From the NCBI RefSeq assembly GCF_009870125.1, contig NC_046681.1, forward strand, positions 5,965,001 through 6,029,000: DNA of 64,000 nucleotides, written 5' to 3'. The notes beneath the pieces are model-generated. The model made no database searches and was not told the origin of the DNA. It saw only the letters and a program-made list of their open reading frames with translations. The stretch comes from Drosophila pseudoobscura. Taxonomy: Eukaryota; Arthropoda; Insecta; Diptera; Drosophilidae. Both the position numbers and the translations under genes were made by a program. Below, in pieces: positions 37,601-47,090 of this stretch (position 1 is the stretch's first letter; the number at the start of each line of letters is the position of its first letter).

Positions 37601-40126
37601 TCTTTCGCTCCTCAATCGCCTCCTTGAGTCTCTGCTTGCGATCTTGGAACTGCTCCTTTAGCAATTGTGACTTTACCTCCATTTCTTCCTCTGTCGGCTC
37701 CTCATCCGACTCGGATGGATCCTTCGCTTGCTCTTGGACATCGCTACTCAGGTTCTCTGTGAAATCGCGCAGTTCCTGCAGATCCTCTTCCAGATGGCTG
37801 CCCATCTCTGCCAAATCATGGGCACACTTCTCACTGGCATCGACACACTCCTGTTCCCGTTCCAATTGTTCTTTGCTTTTGGGCCGCCAGGTCACTTCCT
37901 CAATAAATTCCTTATAGAGATCTCTGGGTGTCTTGGTTGTCTCCTCCTCGCAACAGACTTTGGCCTCCAGTTGGTATTTTTTGGTGCTTTCGTTCAGCAG
38001 CTGATCGATGGGTAGGGGATGTTCTTCAAACAAATCCGAGCCGAAACTCTCGTACATTTCATCTATCATTTGGCTTTTGATTTGTTTTGGAGTGGGGTCA
38101 CCGTCATCATCGTTTCCTTGGGCCACTTGGAGCAGCGTTTGACATGTCTGCTCAAGATCTGCGGTGTTATCCATCTCTGAACCGCTGTCTGATTGAAGAA
38201 GTGTCGGCTGAAGAGGCGGCTTCGAGGCGGTATCTGACTGAAGAAGTGCCTCTGTGATGTCCTTCAATTCAGGAAGATCCTCTGCATTCGAGTCTTTCTT
38301 AGAGTCTGTGGTTGTGACTGCCTTTTCCTTAAAAAGTTGTTCATTAATGGTTGCAACATCTATTTGTATACCAGTACCTACCTCTAACTCTGATGTTTGC
38401 TTCAATTCTTTATTTTGCATTGCTTCATCAAAATACTTTAGTTCTTTCTTAATTGGATCAATATCATCCACTTTTTCTATAAGAATTCGCTTGCCTTTGA
38501 GATGTTCCATCTGATCGGAAGCCAGATTGTTTTGTTCGTTTACAGGTTCGACGATACTATTCGATGTTGTATTGTTGACATCGACTGCGACAGGTTTTCC
38601 AATGGTTTCTACAGCTTCAGAGACTGCTTTCTGATTTTCCATCGAAGCATTTGTGTTTTCATTCATTTCTTCTATCAAAACAATCTTGCCTTTGTGCTGT
38701 TCCTCAATCTCTGAAATATTCTGATCCTTTTCTTCATTTTCTTCTTTGTTTGTTACAAGTTTCACAATGCTGTCCACATCGCCCGATGCTGCTTCATCGT
38801 ACAGCACTTTTGGTCGTCCCTCCAGAGGCTTCACACGACGATTACTGATGCGTTCGGCAATGTGATCCGCCTGCGAGCCGGCACTTTCATTATCCTCCGC
38901 CGATGTGGAACTGGTTGTGCTATGCTCCGAGACTTGACTTTCCCCAGAAACCTCATCCCACATGGTATCCACAGAACCATATTCCATTTCGGCTCGCTTC
39001 TGTGCCTTTTCAGCACTGGAAATGCCTTTCTGTTCCTCCTCGGAATCACTGGAGGTGAGTAGGGGCACCTGGTCCTCTGGTTTTAGATGTCTATTGCGCA
39101 TACGTATGGTACCTGTTGGAAGGAAAGAAATATTTCGATTAGATGTGGGGTTTCTCTTGGGGTTTCGGATGTGGTTTCTCTTACTGTTGACACTTTCACG
39201 TGTTTTGCGACGCTCGGCACGATTCCAGCGTTGAACTTCTTTTCGTTCGCCTTCGTAGCCCTCGCGTTTCCTGGAAGAAAAGTATTTTTACTCCATATTC
39301 TTTCAGATCTATTGAGGATTTTACCAGGCCTCTGCACAGGCGCGATCACGTGGAAATACAGGACGACTATCCAAGTAGGTGAGCTCTTTCTGCAACATAA
39401 AAGAAAACTTAAACAAGTGTATCTTATAGGTATAAAGGTCTAGAGCTTACACAGGCCAATATCAACGTCTTGCGGTACTGCGGCAGTCTGGAGACCACAG
39501 GATTGCCCTGCAGCACTAGCACCTTCAGGCTGGGCATCTGCTCGAATATCTTTACAATCAAAATATCATCAATGCGATTGTTGGACAAGTCCAACACCGA
39601 CAATGTCTTGCACTCCACCAAAGCAGCCAAACTGACACTGTCCGTCAGATAATTTGAAGTGATGTTTAGCGTATTCAAAACTGGTAGAATATCTGTGCCG
39701 ATATTCTCTATTTTACGTATGTGATTCTGGCTGAGATTCAGCGTATCCAACTCGCGATTGAATTCGAGATTCTCCATTTTGGTTATCAAATTATTCTGCA
39801 AATACAAACACTTGAGTTTTGTGAGTTTCGTAAGGTTTTGTATCTCCGAAATGGCATTGCTTTCGAGCCAAAGGCTTTTGAGCTCCGTGTATTCATCCAG
39901 GTTTTCTATGCATTGATAACCTGCAAAGAAAAGTTTTGTTTTTTCAATAAAGTTCACTTTATATTACGAATAAATGCTTACCCTGGAAGTGCAAGTAGAG
40001 CACATCGTTGAGACGTGGTGTTTGATATAATTTGTCCCTCTTGCAAATATCCTTGAGGCCCTTTTCGGTGATGCGATTTAAGCCGGTTACCTCCTCACGG
40101 CGTCGCGCGAAGCCCCGTTCGCACAT
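34620..40126 (-). CDS. dtr: Dynein axonemal assembly factor 1 homologue, defective transmitter release
   Basis: Orthologue of DNAAF1/LRRC50, a cytoplasmic factor for preassembly of ciliary dynein arms; the fly gene is also named for a synaptic release defect. Minus-strand exons are 39982-40126, 39451-39920, 39325-39389, 39185-39270, 35129-39112 and 34620-35074; all join in frame to give 1734 residues. Leucine-rich repeats occupy about residues 50-190 (for example LKCLYLQNN and LDTLNLSQN), followed by the LRR cap with [18 protein letters not shown], a block typical of DNAAF1. The remaining 1480 residues are highly acidic, with charged coiled-coil-like stretches at about 660-795 and an imperfect EEGG-type tandem repeat at about 1302-1374. 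The ATG lies in exon 1, with stop codons upstream in frame. The long acidic tail makes it larger than vertebrate relatives. Confidence 0.92.
35760..35975 (-). repeat. dtr: Coding tandem repeat in dtr (AEEG-type units)
   Basis: Units of 15 to 24 bases encoding variants of QAEEGG, QQEEGG and QSEEGD follow one another in the acidic tail (about residues 1302-1374). The variation between units shows an old repeat that has drifted while keeping negative charge. Such tracts vary in length between species. Confidence 0.8.
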
Positions 40127-40283
40127 TGTAGCTAAGTTATTCTTCTCTAAAAATTTTTTTTTTTATTTTCCCAGAAGCTTATATAATATTTGTTTGATTT
40201 AGCTAAATTATTGTTCGTATTTTATTACGACTAGGAACTATGATCTGTTGTAACACACTGAACTAAGTGACTATTCTGATTGA

Positions 40284-40290
40284 ACAAACA
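40284..40290 (-). promoter_or_regulatory. Forkhead-type site (candidate Fd3F site) upstream of dtr
   Basis: ACAAACA on the plus strand fits the forkhead RYMAAYA consensus. It lies nine bases from the proximal X-box and about 160 bases upstream of the dtr ATG. In fly chordotonal neurons Fd3F acts together with RFX on genes for axonemal dyneins and their assembly factors. Confidence 0.45.
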
Positions 40291-40298
40291 AGCCTACT

Positions 40299-40313
40299 GT
40301 TGTCGATAGCAAC
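40299..40313 (-). promoter_or_regulatory. Proximal RFX X-box of dtr
   Basis: GTTGTCGATAGCAAC matches the X-box consensus GYTRYY-N(1-3)-RRHRAC without a mismatch (spacer GAT). It lies 173 bases upstream of the dtr ATG. RFX-family factors use such sites to switch on ciliary genes. Confidence 0.65.
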
Positions 40314-40387
40314 GCTTCATTGGTTGCAGGTGAAACTCTGAATTGTAACTGTACTGTAAAGTCCGTTTTAAAACACTATTGACAGGG

Positions 40388-40401
40388 GTTGCCAAGGTAA
40401 C
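40388..40401 (-). promoter_or_regulatory. Distal RFX X-box of dtr
   Basis: GTTGCCAAGGTAAC is a second full match to the X-box consensus (spacer AA) and is close to a perfect palindrome. It lies 262 bases upstream of the dtr ATG and 75 bases beyond the proximal X-box. An E-box CAGGTG at 40327-40332 sits between the two. Confidence 0.65.
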
Positions 40402-40672
40402 TCCCTGAGAATGAGTTCTATGAGACCTAGCTATGATCTCACAGAGTCCTCCAACATTCAATTATACAAATCTTTGCAGAATTGAATAGAAATTCCTGCC
40501 TAATAATGATATAACACTTCCAAAATCATTCCATAGAAAAACCTATTCAATTTATATGAATACACGTCTTTCTCCTTCCCTTCATAGTAAGAAAACACAC
40601 TATAATACAATCCTTTTACATCCTTCTGTAATATGTATACTTCAGTTTACATTTTCGATTTAAAATTGTTCA

Positions 40673-40678
40673 TTTATT
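40673..40678 (-). terminator. Possible poly(A) signal of Tsp39D
   Basis: This is the nearest canonical AATAAA on the minus strand (TTTATT here) downstream of the Tsp39D stop codon. It implies a 3' UTR of about 1.1 kb, which is long but acceptable. A variant ATTAAA nearer the gene cannot be excluded. Confidence 0.35.
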
Positions 40679-41760
40679 CAGTTTTACACTTGCTTTTGTA
40701 GACAATTATTGATGTATTGTGTATTGCAAATATGCCGTTTTTTAATAAGTATTTCAAACACCGATTCAATGTTTTTTGATCGTCCATTATTAAAGGCTCG
40801 GAGATGCAAATTCTGTGGTATGCAATGGGATATTCGATCTCAAAATTGTATGTAAATTCGATTTTGAAAGCATTTTTCTATGCATGTATGTATGAGTATA
40901 TATATTGTTAATTATAGTATACATATTTATGTGTGTGATCTGTGTTTGTTGTGAGTGGTATATTGTGGCTATAAATGATTTATAGATTTAATTGTAATAA
41001 TAGTTTCTACCGACGAACGAGTACACATAGATTTTTAAAATAAGGTTCAACTGGTGGGGGTTTCTAGGGAGTTAGGAATAAGCCACATTACATCCCCTGC
41101 ATATACATAAAAATATATATATAGTTTCTAAATGCACACAAATCCTAGAAAAATCGTATATAAAATCGTTGCAAGGACACTTTGACCGACTCGAATGAGA
41201 ATATTTGATGGATATTTGGTATATAATTCGATATGTATATGAGAACATGTGATGTGGTTGGGTGGCATTTTGGGTATGGTAAGGAAAGGTATGAGAAAAA
41301 TAATATACATTTTTTCGTATCTTTCAACAAAAATGTTTTCATTTCTATTTGAGAGAGATATGTTTTGCCATTGAGAGACTTAAACTTAGTTTGGTGGCAA
41401 AATATTATTCAAGAAATGCGGTAACAATTAAAATTAACAAATGCAGAAATGGTTAACAAAAAGGCATTTTTAAAAAAGGAATGATTGGAAAACTGGCAAG
41501 AATAATGTCTTAAACTTCAGGCGAAATAAATACGAATATTTAGAAATCGTACAGGTAATATTTTTATGCCAGAATCAGCCTTCAGTGGGCGCATGAGTGG
41601 TTTGTGATGTGTTTTGTGAGTGTGTGATTCTTGTGATTCAGAGACGGAAACGAGAAATCTTGCATGCATATGACAAACTACAAACTACGAAAATTGTTCT
41701 TCCTTTGTTCTTTCCTTCTACCCGCTTCAAAGTCGACAGACGGGATCATCGCTGCGCAAT
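40679..41760 (-). other. Tsp39D: Probable long 3' UTR of Tsp39D
   Basis: AT-rich DNA between the Tsp39D stop codon and the candidate poly(A) signal. No coding frame is recognised. The 65-codon minus frame near 41145-41342 has no domain. Confidence 0.35.
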
Positions 41761-42590
41761 CTAAACGTGATCGTAGCTCCGGCGAAACGAACGATACAGG
41801 CAGCAGGCAAAGAGTATGGTCAAAAGCTAAGGAACAAACCAGAGTTAACAAAAAGAAAAGCCGTTGAAAGGTCCATCCCACTCACCTGTATTCCCGCCAC
41901 TGCCAGCACCACAGTGGCCAAGATCAATGTCTTCGAGTCCAAAATGGCCAAGAGCTTCTGCAAGCAACCATTCTGTGTGGCATGCACCACAGTGCACTCC
42001 TTGGCCTCGCTCAAATTAATTACAGAGCAGCATGCGGGCGGCAGGGTCTTGTTGGAGTAAATGACCTCCCAGTCGTTGGGTCCATAAGTGCCGCAGCAGT
42101 CCAATTCCGTTTGCAACAGGGTCCAAGCATCCTGATAGTCCTTACGCTCCTTGTAATGCCTCATGGTCGAATTGAATTGTCCCTCCATTAGCTGCTGCAA
42201 GCCCGAATGCTTCACATACCCGGCCACGCCCAGACCTATTTCGAACAGGAATATGACCACAGCGAGTATGGCAAAGCTCAGGATCATGCAGCTGCTCTCC
42301 TTCAAGGCACCGCAACAGCCAAGGAAACAAATGACGGCCACAGCGGCACCCACAATCATCAGTATAATGGGTGCGGTCCATATATGATCACTAACAAAGT
42401 TCGAATAGTGGGCATAATTCAATTGGACCATGCCACCCACCAGAAAGATGAGCAGTCCAGTGAGCTATAGCGAGATTAAAATCGGAAATTGACGTCTGAG
42501 TGCGGTTAAAAGGGAAGCTGGACTTACCGCAAATAGGAGATTGCAAAAGAATGTCAAATATTTGACACATGCCAAGCCGCCGGATGCCAT
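41761..42590 (-). CDS. Tsp39D: Tetraspanin 39D
   Basis: Four-pass membrane protein of the tetraspanin family, which organises lateral membrane complexes. Minus-strand coding exons are 42528-42590, 41886-42464 and 41761-41826, all phase 0, giving 235 residues, which equals the orthologue length I recall. Membrane segments lie at about 10-32, 55-77, 82-105 and 200-222. The large extracellular loop has the family CCG motif at Cys144-Cys145-Gly146, PACC at Cys166-Cys167, and further cysteines at 178 and 188. Sequons are at N119, N159 and N171. Exon 2 carries 5' UTR from an acceptor at 42643-42644, so at least one upstream non-coding exon exists. A candidate first exon ends at a CAG/GTATAG donor near 46322, but this is weak. 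Confidence 0.93.
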
Positions 42591-42642
42591 TTTGCTACAG
42601 AAATTCGTACAACGTCTCTCGCGTTTGCTCTGATTCTTGGTA

Positions 42643-43536
42643 CTGCAAGAAAGGGAATGATGGAAAAGTATTAATCAATTGGCCCAGGACACACACGGCA
42701 TACAACGGTCGCACATCAATCAATAAAACGTTGGTCAACCGCAGACACACACACACATACACATGACACACATGGGCTCTAAAAAGGAAATCGGAGTGGC
42801 TACAATCCGAAGCCAACCCCCAAATCAGAACATACACGCAACCACAGTGGACTCTGGGTGTCCCTTGGCTCTCTCTCCTCCACCTGTCGTCTGTCTGTGG
42901 ATTAACCCTACATATAGAAGAGAACCCCACAACAACAAAACCCCACAACCTTTCTGAGCACTTCACTTCCCATAGAGCGAAAGTTGTCAAGTGCAGAATG
43001 CACGATGGATGGCAGCAGAGCAAAGGCCCACAAGGCCCTTTCGCATTGAAGTGCATTTTCTGCCATTTTCATTTCATTTTCATTCCCATTTTCATTTCAT
43101 TGTATTCGTTTGGCCCAGTTTTAGGCGCATTATTATTTGTTATTACATATTACACCCGTACGTATTTGTTGTATTTTTGCTGTTTTGAGTTGTGGGTGTA
43201 AGGGTGTGTGGGTGGGTGGAGGCGAAAGTGCTCTATGTATTTGTTACAAGGACGACCTGCTTTTGCAGTGAAATCAGTGCAACCACCCCTCGGAATCGAT
43301 TTGGGAACGGGTAGATAACCAGTGTCTAGCGATCTAATGGGTTTGAAGCTATAGCAACTACGATTATAAACACCATGACAAAACAACACTTATAAAAGGG
43401 GCAAAAACTGGGTTCTTCACGATGCTTTTCGCAATGCCACGATAATAAAAAAATTCTAAACAAGATAGCGACATATTACTATTTCACAATCTGTGTACAA
43501 AGTAAACAGAAGACTGTCTTCGAGGGGTAGACGTAT
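42643..43536. other. Upstream intron of Tsp39D; no coding gene seen
   Basis: Contains (CA)n-like words near 42744-42770 and repeats of CATTTTCATTT near 43055-43100. Open frames here are low complexity. Confidence 0.5.
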
Positions 43537-44175
43537 GTATACTTCCGTTGAATCAAATGATATTTCCATATATTTATAACCCCATTAGATATGGACAGAC
43601 ATTTCTTCAGTCTTTTTCCTTTTATGGACCGATTTGGATCACGCCATTTCACCATATTACACATGTCATTTACTGATCTTATCTTTTCTATATATGTAGT
43701 ACCATTCCTCAAAGCTGTAGACTGACATCTTTGGGGAGGAAGCTTGTTTAAACTTGGACACTCACGACCACAAAATAAAAGGTATACTGATTTTAGTATC
43801 GATAGACAAAAAGTGTTCTGCTCAGAGACCGTTTCTGCGTAATCTTTTTCGGTTTTGTCAGTGACGAGACAGCAATGGGAAAAAGTGTTGACCGTCGTTT
43901 GCGAGCTATACTTTTCGATGAATCAAGTGATATTTCCATATATTTATAGCCCCTTTAGATATGGACAGACATTTCTTCAGTCTTTTTCCTTTTATGGACC
44001 GATTTGGATCACGCCATTTCACCATATTACACATGTCATTTACTGATCTTATCTTTTCTATATATGTAGTACCATTCCTCAAAGCTGTAGACTGACATCT
44101 TTGGGGAGCAAGCTTGTTTAGACTTGGACACTCACGACAGCAAAATATAAGGAATACTGATTTTTATATCGACAG
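43537..44175. repeat. Direct duplication, 370-bp period
   Basis: A block of about 260 bp at 43537-43805 recurs at 43907-44175 with only scattered changes (AATCAAATGATATTTCC versus AATCAAGTGATATTTCC). The two are separated by about 100 bp of unrelated sequence. High identity implies recent origin, either a duplicated insert or the two ends of an element. The blocks hold no long open frame. Confidence 0.9.
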
Positions 44176-44257
44176 CCATCGATCTTTTTATAGGGTCTGC
44201 AAGAAAGCATGTCTTATCAAGAGTATACTCTATAGCCTATAATAAGACTCATACATA

Positions 44258-44432
44258 CAGTGGGGTGCAAAAGTAAATACAGTAAAGTAAATGTAAATGT
44301 ACTCGTTCTTGTAAATATTGAATATTGGTTAAGAATTTACAAGTATTTTGCTTGTTTGGCTTTATTCGTTTGCCTGTTATGAGAGGCGAAAGTCAGTGAT
44401 TATGAGTATGTACGCACTTTTGCACCCCACTG
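44258..44432. mobile_element. Short inverted-repeat element with TA flanks (Tc1/mariner-like MITE)
   Basis: The 175-bp element starts with CAGTGGGGTGCAAAAGT and ends with its exact reverse complement; the 17-bp terminal inverted repeats are perfect. TA dinucleotides flank both sides (44256-44257 and 44433-44434), as expected for a target duplication of Tc1/mariner-type transposition. There is no transposase frame, so it must have moved with a transposase supplied elsewhere. Family name unknown to me. Confidence 0.85.
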
Positions 44433-44434
44433 TA

Positions 44435-46695
44435 TATTGTTTTACTCCTCACTAGTCATTCTGTTGATACTGGTTCATTCAGAAATCGCAACCAATAAGA
44501 GATATGTTAACTCATGGAGCACAACACAATTCTCAAGTAGATTTCTGTTCGTCTTTTTGGTCTAAGCAAATTATGTACATACATACATATGTATATGTAA
44601 TATGCCACACCGATCAGATCAGTTTGAACTCTTCAATTAGCAGGGGTCACTGGTCCAATTAGTTGATTGACACACACACATACAGCAGGGTGTGTGCCGT
44701 GCCCTCCTTCCATGGGCATAATATTCTACATATCTACCACCCCCCAAAGCATAGAGGTGGAAGCAGGCCAAAATCGATCGTTTTGAAATTGTGTCAACGG
44801 TGGCAAAAAGTGGTTAATAGCCACTGGCCGCCGCGGCTGGGCTTCATTAAATAAAGGCCTCCTCTTTCTGTCTATAAAAGAAGCCGAGTGAAAAGTTTCA
44901 CCTGTCGCACACGGACGAACGCGAAAGTGGAGGAGTAATCAAATATACATTTCATTCACCCACGCGTAAACAGGACGATAAAAACGCCGCCACTGGCTGT
45001 CAATAAACCTTTTGTTGAAGGTGGCGGCCGTGTTTGCCAGGACAGTGGCTAAAAAATAAATCAAATCTTATAAAATATGCGGGTTTTTAGAGCAATGAAA
45101 CCCCACTTTTTTACTACTTTGGATTGATATTTTGAAAAAGATTAGATTTGTTCATTCGATAGTTTGTGGCAGCTTTTAAAAGATAACCTCTGACCTTATA
45201 AAACAATCATTGTATGGATTCATTCTCTATTCTCATGTAATCTTTGAAATGGTTTAGTACTGATTTTCTCATAATGACCTTCAAAAATTATGTGAAATAA
45301 AACTATTATATTTCATAATTAAAGAAACCATTTTTACATTAAATATCATACCTCCCTGATTTCCTTTTCGTTTAGCAATTTGTTTAACAATTTATTGTAT
45401 CTCTTGCAAAAAGTGTTTTTGCAACCTTGGCTTATTTCTGTCATTTGATAAGCCCTTGGGCTCCACTGTCGCTTTTCTTTCTCCCACTTCGTGGAGGAGA
45501 TGGGGAGCGATTATATGGGGGAGGTACCAACTTGGAAAGGGACGATGATGGCGGTCACTGGGGCCTGTCCCGTCGGATACTGGTATGTGTAGGTACGAAT
45601 GCATGTGTGCATAATGATACACCTTTTGTAGGTTGCGTGCCATCGACTAATTCCGGAAATCTACCCATAAGCATGGAATACCCCTGTCCTGTCCCCCAAA
45701 ACTGACCCTTTGAGCTATTTTTACAGAAGAGAAGTTTCCATAAAAGCTACAACGCAAAAGAAGGAAAGTGTTGGGCCCAAGAATGGGAACAATCGAAACC
45801 AAGTCTCGGGAGGAATCCGCGAGGGGTTAACAAACTGCAGCGAACTCAAGCGGCAAGCGCCACACAGAAAAAATGCAACCACTGCCTGGGAGTTTTTCTT
45901 TTTCGTTTTTAGGTTTAAATATTCAAGCTATGCGGCGGCTGGGCTGGTGTTTCTATGTACATATGTACATATATACTCCAAATTCCTAGATTTCTCGCAC
46001 TTCGCAGGTAGAGGATGCTGCCCCGCGACGAGAAAAAGAACAAAAGAGAGGAGGAACAAAAGGCCAGCAAAGTAGAACGGAAGGAGGTAGTGAACCTGAA
46101 ACGAAGAAAAATAACTGCACATTCGTCTGGCCCTGTCGCACTGCTTTCTGTGTTTCTCTATCTCTGTCTGGCGCACTTGGCAACTCCACACATACACACA
46201 TAATACGCGCACAGAGCTCCACAGAGTTAAAAGAGGTGTCTTTGATAATTGACAGCTATATTTAAAAGTTTCTCACATAATTTTGCACTTTAGCAATACC
46301 AACTTGTGTGTGTGTCTATACCTGATTCAAATCACTGCACTCTGCCCTCTCAACTATCACTTGTTTTACGTTTGATTTATCCGCGCCAGCCTGAGGTAAA
46401 CAAACAACTGTCAGGTGGGAAGCATAACCGTGGAACAGCGATGGCAGCGCCTTAGCCCACTTAAGCCCCCTCTATTAAAATAGTTCAACTACTTGAGGAA
46501 AATGTCGGAAAATATTAACGATAGTAAATTCTTCTTTAAGATTCATGCCACCTTTCATCTAAACTTAAAAATAACAACGATATCTTTCACCTAAACTGCG
46601 CAAAATGATTAAATTTTCATCATTTTCGGTCGAAAATTGAAATACCCCCTTGGCTTATAATAGGTTAATCGTTCTCCGTCAAGAATTGGAAACCA
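44435..46695. other. Intergenic or upstream Tsp39D sequence
   Basis: No gene recognised. A GC-richer patch lies at 44880-45045. The stretch at 46322-46410, read on the minus strand, resembles a short leader exon with a possible ACAGTT start and a GTATAG donor, a weak candidate for the first Tsp39D exon. The 121-codon plus frame at 45710-46075 is lysine-rich and shows no domain. Confidence 0.35.
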
Positions 46696-47090
46696 CATTG
46701 CTCAATTTTGATCTTCCGTTGAATATTACTAGCAATATAGAACCTTTAGCCATGCCCACATAACTTTATACGATAAGTGAATCCATTTTCTAATTGACTG
46801 GTTTATTTGAAACACTTTTTTTACTGCATTTGGCGTAGAAAAAGGTTTTAGCGAAAAAGGTCAAACAAAAATAATAAATCGTAAGAGAAAAACACTCCAT
46901 TGCTCAATTTTTATATTCCGTTGAATAATTCTGAATAAATAAAACGCTTAGCTCTGCCCACATAGTTTCATCCCATTGATAAATCAATTTTCTACAAGAT
47001 TAACTACTTTTAAGTTCTCCCATTTATTGTATTTTGACTAAAACAAGGTTAATTAAAAAACGCTGAACAAAAATGTCCACTAAATTAATT
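46696..47090. repeat. Diverged tandem copies, about 202-bp period
   Basis: CATTGCTCAATTTT starts one copy at 46696 and another at 46898. Both continue with the word order TTCCGTTGAATA, then a TAGC-TGCCCACATA block, then an ATTTTCTA-rich end. The copies differ at many positions, so the duplication is old. Probably derived from a dispersed repeat. Confidence 0.6.

Noticed and set aside
45710..46075. 121-codon lysine-rich plus frame
   Set aside because: It reads through intergenic DNA with no promoter, domain or codon pattern of a gene.
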